Part shown: positions 27,285-35,686 of the stretch, piece after piece | Position numbering within the stretch: the stretch's first letter is position 1 | How the letters are laid out: every line of letters starts with the position of its first letter | Assembly: GCA_903873475.1 (NCBI GenBank) | Contig: CAIQON010000252.1 | Span: 1-55,389, forward strand | DNA: 55,389 nucleotides | Direction of reading: 5' to 3' | Origin: an uncultured bacterium | GTDB lineage: Bacteria > Pseudomonadota > Gammaproteobacteria > Burkholderiales > CAIKXV01 | Translations under genes and position numbers: made by a program | Notes under the pieces: generated by a model | What the model was told of the DNA's origin: nothing | The model's database searches: none | The model's input: only the letters and a program-made list of their open reading frames with translations

Positions 27285-28343
27285 ATGATTCATACCGTGC
27301 GCAGGATGCCCGTTGCCGTCACTTCCGGGTCCGCACCGAGCGCGTGCGGGCGATCAGCCTTTCCGGGTTCGTTGATCGCAGTGCTGTCAGCCGTCATGAC
27401 CTTCAGTGCGGCGCATGCACAGTCACAGTCCTGGCCTGCGCGTCCGATCCGTCTCGTGGTGCCTTTCGCCCCGGGCGGTTCGACCGACGTGCTGGCGCGC
27501 GTGCTGGGTCAGAAGCTCGGCGAGAAGCTCGGCCAGCCGTTCCTGATCGACAACCGTGCCGGCGCCGGCGGCACGATCGGCACGGCGATCGCAGCCAAGT
27601 CGAACAGCGACGGCTACACGCTGGTGCTCGGCACCACCAGCACGCTGGCGATCAACGCGAGCCTGTACCCGAGGCTCGCCTACGACGTCGCGCGCGACCT
27701 TGCGCCGATCGTGCTGCTGGCGAAGGGCCCGTTCGTGCTGATGTCCACGCCAGGCCTGCCGGTGACATCGCTGAAGGAGCTGATCGCCTACGCGAAGGCG
27801 CGGCCGGGGAAGCTGTCGATCGCCTCATCGGGCAACGGCACCTCGGTGCACCTGTCGGCCGAGCTGTTCAAGATGGTGGCGCAGCTGCCCGACATCGTGC
27901 ACATCCCGTTCAAGGGTGGCGGCCCGGCCGGCGTCGCGCTGATGGCCGGCGAAGTACAGCTGATGATCAACGACCTGCCACCGGCGATTGGCCCGATCCG
28001 CGCCGGCAAGCTGCGGGCACTGGCGGTGGCAGACAGCCGGCGCTCGCCGCTGCTGCCCGACGTGCCCACGTTCGCGGAGGCAGGCCTGCCCGGCTACGAG
28101 TCGCTGTCCTGGTTCGGGCTGCTGGCGCCGGCCGGTACACCCGCTGCGATCGTCACGCTGCTCAACAGCACCACCGGCGCGATCCTCGCGAACGACCGCG
28201 ACCTGCGTGCACGGTTCACCGAACTGGGCGTGGAGCCGATCGGAGGCACGCCCGCCCAGCTCGCCGCTTTCGCCCGCGAAGAGACACGCAAGTGGTCGGC
28301 GGTGGTGAAGAAGGCCAACGTCGCGATCGAAGGAGGCTCCTGA
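27285..28343 (+). CDS. TTT substrate-binding protein (Bug/TctC family)
   Basis: QSWPARPIRLVVPFAPGGSTDVLARVLGQKLGEKLGQPFLIDNRAGAGGTIGTAIAAKSNSDGYTL. Confidence 0.95.
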   Translation: MIHTVRRMPVAVTSGSAPSACGRSAFPGSLIAVLSAVMTFSAAHAQSQSWPARPIRLVVPFAPGGSTDVLARVLGQKLGEKLGQPFLIDNRAGAGGTIGTAIAAKSNSDGYTLVLGTTSTLAINASLYPRLAYDVARDLAPIVLLAKGPFVLMSTPGLPVTSLKELIAYAKARPGKLSIASSGNGTSVHLSAELFKMVAQLPDIVHIPFKGGGPAGVALMAGEVQLMINDLPPAIGPIRAGKLRALAVADSRRSPLLPDVPTFAEAGLPGYESLSWFGLLAPAGTPAAIVTLLNSTTGAILANDRDLRARFTELGVEPIGGTPAQLAAFAREETRKWSAVVKKANVAIEGGS

Positions 28344-29188
28344 TGAAGCGGCTGACCGAGGCGCAAGCGAAGGAGTACGCAGCCGAGGGCTGCACGCATC
28401 CGGTCCGCGTGTTCAGCGCAGCGCAGGCAGCCCACTACCTGTCCTGCCTCGAAGCGGGCGAGCGGTCCATGGGTGCCGAGTTCAAGAAGGTGCTGCGCAC
28501 CAAGGCCCATCTGTCGCTCAAGTGGGTGGACGAGATGATCCACGACAGCAACGTGCTCGACGCGGTCGAGGACGTCATCGGCCCCGACATCCTGCTCTAC
28601 AACCTCACCGTCTGGATCAAGAACGCGAACGATCCGTCGTTCGTCGGCTGGCACCAGGACTCCACCTACTTCCCGCTCGACCCGGCCGTGCAGGTCACCG
28701 CCTGGATCGCGCTGACCGACAGCATCGCGGAGAACGGCAGCGTCAACTACCTCCCGGGCAGCCAAACGCTCGGCCAGCTGCGCCATGCCGAGGCGCCCGG
28801 CGACGGCAGCCTGCTGTCCAAGGGACAGCACATCATCGAGCCGGTGGACTCCAGCGTGGTGAAGACCATCCCGCTGCAGCCGGGCGAGATGTCGCTGCAC
28901 CACACGCGGCTGGTGCACTATTCCGACCCGAATAACAGTTCGCGCCGGCGCATCGGCCTCGGCGTGAGCTACATTCCGACGTCGGTGCGCTGCACCGGCT
29001 CGGTCCGGCACACGGCCATGCTGATGCGCGGGGTCGACCGCCACAACCATTTCGACCACGAACCGAGGGTCCGTTTCGACTTCGACCCGGAGGTCACCGC
29101 CTTCCGCACCGATGCGGTCGCGCGCTACTACGCTGCCCGCGACGAGCAGGTCGAAGTCCGCGCCCGCGAATTCGCGGCAGCCCGTTGA
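28343..29188 (+). CDS. Phytanoyl-CoA dioxygenase (PhyH) family protein
   Basis: GWHQDSTYFPLDPAVQVTAWIALTD...NGSVNYLPGSQ...LHHTRLVHYSDPN; ATG overlaps the Bug stop by 1 nt. Confidence 0.92.
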   Translation: MKRLTEAQAKEYAAEGCTHPVRVFSAAQAAHYLSCLEAGERSMGAEFKKVLRTKAHLSLKWVDEMIHDSNVLDAVEDVIGPDILLYNLTVWIKNANDPSFVGWHQDSTYFPLDPAVQVTAWIALTDSIAENGSVNYLPGSQTLGQLRHAEAPGDGSLLSKGQHIIEPVDSSVVKTIPLQPGEMSLHHTRLVHYSDPNNSSRRRIGLGVSYIPTSVRCTGSVRHTAMLMRGVDRHNHFDHEPRVRFDFDPEVTAFRTDAVARYYAARDEQVEVRAREFAAAR

Positions 29189-29201
29189 ACCAGGAGACAC
29201 C

Positions 29202-29975
29202 ATGGCATCGATGAAGGGCCGGTTCTGCGTCGTCACCGGCGCATCCACGCAGCACGGCATCGGCAACACGATCGCCAGGCGCTTCGCCGAGGCCGGCGCA
29301 TCGGTGTTCCTCGTCGCCGAAGGCACGAAGGAACAACTCGAGACCGCACAGGCCGAGTGCCGGGCCTACCCGGAGGCCGGGACGATCGAGTACGGCATCT
29401 ACGATCTTTCCATTGCCGGCAACGCCGAGGCAATGATCGCCGACGCACACAAGCGGTTCGGCCGCATCGACGTGCTGGTGAACAACGCCGGCATCCGCGC
29501 GCCGTACAACTTCGGCGACTACACCCGCGCACAGTTCGACGCCGTGGTCGGCGTGAACATCGCCACGCCGTTCTTCGCCAGCCAGGCCGTGGTGCCCATC
29601 ATGCGTGCCCAGGGCGGCGGGCGGATCATCCATATCGCCAGCCAGCTCGGCCATGTGACCTACGCGAAGCGCGCACTGTACGGCCTGACCAAGGCCGCGC
29701 TGCTGCACCTCACCAAGTCGATGGCCTATGAACTGGGCAAGGACAACATCCAGGTGAACTCGGTCAGCCCCGGGCCGATCAAGACCCAGCCGCTGATCGA
29801 CCGCCTGCGTACCGAACCGGAAGAGATGGCCCGCCGCGTCAGCCAGTACGTGCCGCTCGGCCGGCTGGGCGAGCCCGGCGAGATCGCCGATGTCGCGTTC
29901 TTCCTCGCCACCGACGCGCCCGCCTTCCTGCAGGGCGAGGACATCTGCGTCGATGGCGGATACATCAACCACTGA
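29202..29975 (+). CDS. SDR family oxidoreductase
   Basis: FCVVTGASTQHGIGNTIARRFAEAGA, VNNAGIRAP, YGLTKAALLHLTKSMA, SVSPGPIKT. Confidence 0.93.
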   Translation: MASMKGRFCVVTGASTQHGIGNTIARRFAEAGASVFLVAEGTKEQLETAQAECRAYPEAGTIEYGIYDLSIAGNAEAMIADAHKRFGRIDVLVNNAGIRAPYNFGDYTRAQFDAVVGVNIATPFFASQAVVPIMRAQGGGRIIHIASQLGHVTYAKRALYGLTKAALLHLTKSMAYELGKDNIQVNSVSPGPIKTQPLIDRLRTEPEEMARRVSQYVPLGRLGEPGEIADVAFFLATDAPAFLQGEDICVDGGYINH

Positions 29976-30223
29976 TGGCAGGCACGGGCGACGACACCGG
30001 CGCGCCGGGCATCGACGAGCGTCTGATGGCGCTCGAGGTCAAGGCGAGCTTCACCGAGGACCTGCTCGACGAACTCAACCGCACGGTCGCACGCCAGCAG
30101 CAGCAGCTCGAAGCGATCGCGCGGGAGCTGGTGCGGCTGCGCGGGCAGGTGCGGGAGATGGGCGAGCAGGATGCAAGCGGAGACGGGACAGGAACGAGGC
30201 AGGAAGTGCCGCCGCACTACTGA
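29975..30223 (+). CDS. slyX: SlyX family protein
   Basis: ERLMALEVKASFTEDLLDELNRTVARQQQQLEAIARELVRLRGQV...EVPPHY, typical SlyX coiled coil and C-terminus. Confidence 0.85.
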   Translation: MAGTGDDTGAPGIDERLMALEVKASFTEDLLDELNRTVARQQQQLEAIARELVRLRGQVREMGEQDASGDGTGTRQEVPPHY

Positions 30224-30291
30224 GACTGCCCAGTAGAAACACCGGGCAGCCCTCGCCCGGTTGAAACCACGCCCGTCCGACGTTAGCATAT

Positions 30292-30307
30292 TGGTGTTTT
30301 GACACCA
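30292..30307. promoter_or_regulatory. Inverted repeat TGGTGT-TTTG-ACACCA upstream of an antitoxin gene, putative operator
   Basis: Perfect 6-bp arms 18 nt upstream of the antitoxin ATG. Confidence 0.5.
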
Positions 30308-30324
30308 GATCGCACCGCGCCCCC

Positions 30325-30564
30325 ATGAGCCGTCTCACGATCACGCTATCCGAGTCCCGATATCGCGCACTCAAGGAAGCGTCCGTGCAGCGCGACAAGA
30401 CCATCGGTCAACTGATCGACGAGAGCCTCGACTTTTACGGGATCAAGTCGCGGGAAGACGCACGCGATCTCGTAAGGCGCGCCCGGACCAACGCTGGCAT
30501 GACGGAAACCGATGCGATGGAGGTAGCCCTGGCAGCCGTGAAGTCCGTCCGACGGCAGCCGTGA
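30325..30564 (+). CDS. Ribbon-helix-helix-like antitoxin
   Basis: MSRLTITLSESRYRALKEASVQRDKTIGQLIDESLDFYG; paired with a PIN toxin gene. Confidence 0.8.
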   Translation: MSRLTITLSESRYRALKEASVQRDKTIGQLIDESLDFYGIKSREDARDLVRRARTNAGMTETDAMEVALAAVKSVRRQP

Positions 30565-30989
30565 GCAGGATACCCCTCGCGCTGGTAGACACGAATGTCG
30601 TGGTGGCGGGGCTTCTGACGAAAAGCGAGATGTCTCCGGCGGCCCGGATCCTGGACGGGATGTTGTCGGCCCGTTTTCCGTTCGTCCTGTCCGAACAGGT
30701 CATTGCCGAGTATCGCGCGGTACTCGTGCGAAAGAAGCTGCAGAAGCTCCATGGGCTCAGCGCTTCCGAGACGGATGCCCTTCTCATTGACATCGTCCAG
30801 CACGCAATCGTGCTGGTCCCCCTGGACAAGGCACCAGCTGCGCCGGAGCACGGGGATCAATTGCTGTGGAACCTGCTTGCGGCAAGGAGCGATCTGCATC
30901 TGGTCACAGGAGACAAGCTGCTGCTTGCCGCGCTGGACATGAAGGGCCGGGTGCTGACGCCCGCGCAGTTTGCCGCCCTGATGCCCTGA
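30561..30989 (+). CDS. PIN-family toxin component
   Basis: LALVDTNVVVAGLLTKSEMSPAARILDGML...VLSEQVIAEYRAVL...GDQLLWNLLAARSDLHLVTGDKLLL. Confidence 0.88.
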   Translation: MSRIPLALVDTNVVVAGLLTKSEMSPAARILDGMLSARFPFVLSEQVIAEYRAVLVRKKLQKLHGLSASETDALLIDIVQHAIVLVPLDKAPAAPEHGDQLLWNLLAARSDLHLVTGDKLLLAALDMKGRVLTPAQFAALMP

Positions 30990-31066
30990 ATGCCGGACCA
31001 GATACCGCTGGCCAGCGGCGGTGGCGCGCTCTATGCTTCGCCGCACAGTTCACTGTGAGGGCCAGC

Positions 31067-32050
31067 ATGGAACACACGTCGCGATCGATCCTGGTGGCAG
31101 CCGCCACGTCCCTCACCCTGGTCCCACTGCTGGCATCGGCCCAGCCCGCCCCCGACTACCCCAAGCGCCCGATCCGCATCCTCGTCGGCTTCTCCGCCGG
31201 CAGCACCGCAGACCTGCTGCCGCGCATCGCCGGCCAGCGGCTGACCGAAGCCTGGGGACAGCCGGTGATCGTCGACAACCGGCCCAGCGCCGGCGGCATC
31301 GTCGCGGCCGAGATCGTGGCCAAGGCGACGCCGGACGGGCACACGCTGCTGTCGGTGTCGGCTGGCCACGCGGTATCGGCAGCGCTCTACAAGAGCCTGC
31401 CCTACGATACGTTGAAGGACTTCGCCGGCATCACCCGCTTCGCGAACGTGCCCAGCATCCTGGTCGTGGCACCCGCTTCGGGCATCAAGTCGGTCAAGGA
31501 CATCATTGCGCTGGCCAGGGCCAAGCCCGGCACCCTCACCTATTCGACTCCAGGCATCGGCAGCGCCAACCACCTCGCAGGCGAACTGCTGAAGAACCTC
31601 GCCGGCATCGACGTCACGCATGTGCCGTTCAAGGGCATCCCGGAGGCGATGACCGGCGCGATGACCGGAGCCATCACCTTCAACCTGTCGCCGATCCTGA
31701 ACGTGGTGCCACTGGTGAACACCGGCAAGCTGCTCGCGATCGCGACCACCACCGGCGCCCGCGCCAGCGCACTGCCCGACGTGCCCACTATCGGTGAGTC
31801 CGGCGTGAACGGCTACATCTTCGATCCGTGGTTCGGCATCCTGACCACGGCGCGCACGCCGCGGGCCATCGTCAACCAGCTCAACCAGGAAATCGTGCGC
31901 TCGATGGCGCTGCCCGAGATCAAGGCTCGTCTGGCGTCGCTCGGCGCGGAACCCGCACCGCTGTCGCCGGAACAGTTCGACGCGCATATCCGAAGCGAGA
32001 TCGACAAGTTCCGCAAGATCGTCGCGAGCGCGAACATCAAGGTGGAGTGA
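31067..32050 (+). CDS. TTT substrate-binding protein (Bug/TctC family)
   Basis: APDYPKRPIRILVGFSAGSTADLLPRIAGQRL...HVPFKGIPEA...PTIGESGVNGYIF. Confidence 0.95.
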   Translation: MEHTSRSILVAAATSLTLVPLLASAQPAPDYPKRPIRILVGFSAGSTADLLPRIAGQRLTEAWGQPVIVDNRPSAGGIVAAEIVAKATPDGHTLLSVSAGHAVSAALYKSLPYDTLKDFAGITRFANVPSILVVAPASGIKSVKDIIALARAKPGTLTYSTPGIGSANHLAGELLKNLAGIDVTHVPFKGIPEAMTGAMTGAITFNLSPILNVVPLVNTGKLLAIATTTGARASALPDVPTIGESGVNGYIFDPWFGILTTARTPRAIVNQLNQEIVRSMALPEIKARLASLGAEPAPLSPEQFDAHIRSEIDKFRKIVASANIKVE

Positions 32051-32200
32051 GCTCAGCGCGGCATCGCTGTCCTGGCGCACCGGAAGATGTCTTCATGCCG
32101 ACCGTCATACAAACTTGACAGGTGCAATTGTCCATATAGCGTGTCAGACTTCCGCCACGCACGCCACCAGCCTGCGCGTGCTCACAACGGGAGCCCCGCC

Positions 32201-32452
32201 ATGAATAGCCTCATCGTTTCGTTCCTCGTCTTCGGTGCACTGTTCGGCCTGGCCACCTACCCGGTCCGCCATCTGTTCAGCGAGGGCACGGTCTCTCGCA
32301 GCGACAACGGCGAACGCGGTCCGATGGACGGCCGGACCATGTGGGTCGCGATCAGCGTCTTCCTCTGGCCGATCCTGATGTTCACCGGGCTCTACACGTT
32401 GGTCTACAAGCGCGCACGTGTGCAGCGGCAGCGCAGCACGCTGCACGGGTAA
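32201..32452 (+). CDS. Small predicted membrane protein
   Basis: 83 aa; two hydrophobic segments. Confidence 0.6.
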   Translation: MNSLIVSFLVFGALFGLATYPVRHLFSEGTVSRSDNGERGPMDGRTMWVAISVFLWPILMFTGLYTLVYKRARVQRQRSTLHG

Positions 32453-32479
32453 CGGCCGACCGGGGAAGGGCCGCCGGCA

Positions 32480-33292
32480 TCAGCCCCCGCCCTTCTCTTC
32501 ACCCTTCTCCTCACCCTTCCCGCCGAACTTCGCCACCTGCCCCTTCCACGCATCGGACAGCAGGCACGGCAGCCAGGCCTCGTTCTCGGCCTGCAACCCG
32601 CCGGAGAGCATCGTCTCCTGCGAGGCGTTGAGCGCGATCTTGGCCTGGATCAGCGACATGCGCGGCTGGCGCGCGATCGAACGGGCGAGGTCCATCGCCA
32701 CCGCCATCAGTTCGGCCTGGGGCACCACGCGCAGCACGATACCCAGCCGCTCGGCCTCGTGCGCATCGAAGCGCCGGCCGGTGAAGATCAGCTCCTTCGC
32801 CTTCTGCAGGCCGACCGCACGCGGCAACCGCTGCGTGCCGCCGGCGCCGGGCAGGAAACCCAGCCCGACCTCCGGCAGCGCGAAGGTCGCATTGTCGGAG
32901 GCGATGCGCAGGTCGCATTGCAGCGCGAGTTCGAAACCGCCGCCGAGGCAGTAGCCGTTGATCGCGGCGATGGTCGGCTTGGCCATCGAAGCCACCGAGT
33001 TCACCCAGCGGTTGCGGAAGAAGCGGCGCTCGTCGTAGAGTTGCTGCACACTGCGCTGGCCGCGCTCCTTCAGGTCTGCGCCCGCGCAGAAGGCACGGTC
33101 GCCCTCGCCGGTGATCACCACGACGGCGACGGACGGGTCGGCGTCGAGCTCGCGCGCGAAATCGATGATCTCGGCACGCAACTGCAGGTTCACCGCGTTC
33201 ATCACGTGGGGACGGGTCAGCGTCACCCACGCAACACCATCCTCGATGGATACGCGCTTGACTTCGGTGGTCAGTGAATGCGGTGCCGGCAT
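32480..33292 (-). CDS. Enoyl-CoA hydratase/isomerase family protein
   Basis: AVVVITGEGDRAFCAGADLKERG...KPTIAAINGYCLGGGFELALQCDLRIAS...LPEVGLGFLPGAGGTQRLPRAVG. Confidence 0.95.
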   Translation of the reverse strand: MPAPHSLTTEVKRVSIEDGVAWVTLTRPHVMNAVNLQLRAEIIDFARELDADPSVAVVVITGEGDRAFCAGADLKERGQRSVQQLYDERRFFRNRWVNSVASMAKPTIAAINGYCLGGGFELALQCDLRIASDNATFALPEVGLGFLPGAGGTQRLPRAVGLQKAKELIFTGRRFDAHEAERLGIVLRVVPQAELMAVAMDLARSIARQPRMSLIQAKIALNASQETMLSGGLQAENEAWLPCLLSDAWKGQVAKFGGKGEEKGEEKGGG

Positions 33293-33418
33293 CGCGTCAT
33301 CCTTTCGTATGCAGTGCGCGCGATCGTATCCACGCACGGGTCGCCTGTCGATGCGGATCGGCGATGCGGATCACGATGCACGCCCGTGCCATACTGCCGC
33401 CGAGGAGGCCAGATCCCG

Positions 33419-34447
33419 ATGCCACGCCCGCTCAGACACCGATACTCGCGGCGACCGCCGACCCTGCTGCAATCCACCCCCGCGCTCGTGACTGCCGCCA
33501 TGCTCGCTGCCACGCCCCTCGTGCCGGTGCGTACGGCAGCAGCCCAGCCCGCCGGTTTCCCCGACCGACCGCTGCGGATGATCGTGCCGTTCGCGCCCGG
33601 TGGCGTCGCCGACATCGTCGCGCGCATCGTCGCGCAGAAGATGGGCGAAGACCTGCGACAGACCGTGGTGGTCGACAACCGGTCCGGTGCCGGCGGTTCG
33701 ATCGCGGCCGAACTCACCACCGTCGCACGGCCCGACGGCCACACGATCCTGCTATGCACCTCGAGCGTGGCGGTGTTCAACCCGCTGCTGTCGAAGGTGA
33801 AGTACGACCCGATCCGCGACCTCACCCCGTTGTCGCTGGTCTCGGGCGCCCCGTTCGTCCTGCTGGTGCCGGTCAACTCGCCCGCCACGAGCGTGCAGGA
33901 ACTGATATCGATCGCCCGCGCCAAGCCGGGCTGGATCAGCTTCGGCTCGGCCGGCATCGGCTCGGCCTCGCACCTCATCACCGAGATCTTCGTCTCGATG
34001 ACCGGCATCAAGGCTACGCACGTGCCTTACAAGGGCACGGCGCCGGCCACCAACGACCTGCTCGCCGGCAACCTGCAGATGATGTTCGATTCGATCAGCG
34101 CATCGGTGCAGCACATCAAGTCGGGGCGCGTGCGTGCACTGGGCGTCTCCAAGCGCACCCGCTCACCGTTGATGCCTTCCCTGCCGCCGATCGCCGAGAG
34201 CGGCGTGCCGGGCTTCGAGGGCGTGAGCTGGCAGGGGATGTGCGGACCGGCAGCCCTGCCGCGTCCGATCGCACAGGCGCTGACCACTGCGGTGATCAAG
34301 GCAGTGAAAGCACCGGATACGGCCGAGACCTTTGCCGGCCTGGGCATCGAGGGCATCGGCAGCAGCGCCGAGGAGTTCAGCGCGTTCCACAAGGCAGAGA
34401 TCGTCAAGTGGGGCAAGGCGATGCGGGATGCGGGGATCCGGCAATAG
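33419..34447 (+). CDS. TTT substrate-binding protein (Bug/TctC family)
   Basis: FPDRPLRMIVPFAPGGVADIVARIVAQKMGEDLRQTVVVDNRSGAGGSIAAEL...HVPYKGTAPATNDLLAG. Confidence 0.95.
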   Translation: MPRPLRHRYSRRPPTLLQSTPALVTAAMLAATPLVPVRTAAAQPAGFPDRPLRMIVPFAPGGVADIVARIVAQKMGEDLRQTVVVDNRSGAGGSIAAELTTVARPDGHTILLCTSSVAVFNPLLSKVKYDPIRDLTPLSLVSGAPFVLLVPVNSPATSVQELISIARAKPGWISFGSAGIGSASHLITEIFVSMTGIKATHVPYKGTAPATNDLLAGNLQMMFDSISASVQHIKSGRVRALGVSKRTRSPLMPSLPPIAESGVPGFEGVSWQGMCGPAALPRPIAQALTTAVIKAVKAPDTAETFAGLGIEGIGSSAEEFSAFHKAEIVKWGKAMRDAGIRQ

Positions 34448-34450
34448 CCT

Positions 34451-35572
34451 TCACGGCTGGCCGATTGCAGTGAGCGGGTCGACGGCGGCCATGCCCAGCG
34501 CACGGGCCACCCCGGGATGCGTGACCTGTCCACGATGCACGTTGAGGCCCGCGCGCAGGTGCGGGTCGTGGCGCAGCGCAGCCGCAGCGCCCCGCTCGGC
34601 GAGTGCGAGCACGAACGGCGCGGTGGCATGGTTGAGCGCGTAGGTGGAGGTGCGCGGCACGGCGCCCGGCATGTTGGCCACGCAGTAGTGCACGATGCCG
34701 TCGACGACGAAGGTCGGCGCCCGGTGCGTGGTCGGGCGCGAGGTCTCGCAGCATCCGCCCTGGTCGATCGCGATGTCGACGATCACCGCACCGCGCTGCA
34801 TCCGGCCGAGCAGGCTGCGATCGATCAGCCTGGGCGCGGCATCGCCTGGCACCAGCACCGCGCCGACGACGAGGTCAGCCTGCACCACATGCCTTGCGAT
34901 CGCGTCTGCGTCTGCCGGCACCCCGCGTACGGTGCCACCGGTCAGCGCATCGAGCCGGGCGAGTGCCGCCGCGCTGCGGTCGAGCACGGTCACTTCCGCC
35001 CCCATCGCGGCGGCCACCCGGGCGGCGTTGCTGCCGGAGACACCGGCGCCAAGCACCACGACCTTCGCCGGGGCGACCCCGGTCGCGCCGGCAAGCAGCA
35101 CACCGCGCCCGCCCTGCGTCGCCTCGAGGAAATGCGCACCGACCTGGATCGACATGCGCCCGGCCACCTCGGACATCGGCGCCAGCAGCGGTAACCGGCC
35201 CTGCACATCGGTCACCGTCTCGTAGGCGATGCAGGTTGCGCCGCTATCTGCGAGGTCCTGTGCCTGCGCGGCATCGCTGGCCAGGTGCAGGTAGGTGAAC
35301 AGGACCTGCCCCGCGCGCAATTGCCGCCGCTCGTCAGGCTGCGGCTCCTTCACCTTGACGATCAGGTCGGCGGTTGCCCAGATCGAAGACGCGGTCGCGG
35401 CGACCGTGGCACCAGCGGCCGCGTAGTCGGCGTCGCCCGCGCCGATGCCTGGCCCGGCGCCGGTCTCGACCAGCACCCGATGCCCGTGCGACACCAGCGA
35501 CTTGACGCTCTCCGGCGTCAGCCCGACCCGATACTCCTCACTCTTGATCTCCCGAGGTACGCCGATCTGCAC
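34451..35572 (-). CDS. ald: Alanine dehydrogenase
   Basis: GTG start; QIGVPREIKSEEYRVGLTPESVKSLVSHGH...LFTYLHLA...VVVLGAGVSGSNAARVAAAMGAEVTVLDRS...NMPGAVPRTSTYALNHAT. Confidence 0.92.
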   Translation of the reverse strand: MQIGVPREIKSEEYRVGLTPESVKSLVSHGHRVLVETGAGPGIGAGDADYAAAGATVAATASSIWATADLIVKVKEPQPDERRQLRAGQVLFTYLHLASDAAQAQDLADSGATCIAYETVTDVQGRLPLLAPMSEVAGRMSIQVGAHFLEATQGGRGVLLAGATGVAPAKVVVLGAGVSGSNAARVAAAMGAEVTVLDRSAAALARLDALTGGTVRGVPADADAIARHVVQADLVVGAVLVPGDAAPRLIDRSLLGRMQRGAVIVDIAIDQGGCCETSRPTTHRAPTFVVDGIVHYCVANMPGAVPRTSTYALNHATAPFVLALAERGAAAALRHDPHLRAGLNVHRGQVTHPGVARALGMAAVDPLTAIGQP

Positions 35573-35686
35573 TGCAGCCTCCTTCGCTTGAGGTGCCGCG
35601 TAACGGGTGAAGGATACGGTTGGCGGACGGCGCTTCGTCTTGACGTGGATCAAGGCCCTTCCATTAGCCGTGCAGACCCGTGCCAT

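Noticed and set aside
32116-32140. Sigma70 promoter TTGACA...TATAGC
   Set aside because: Good -35 match, but spacing to the TATAGC-like -10 is about 14 bp, too short to call with confidence.
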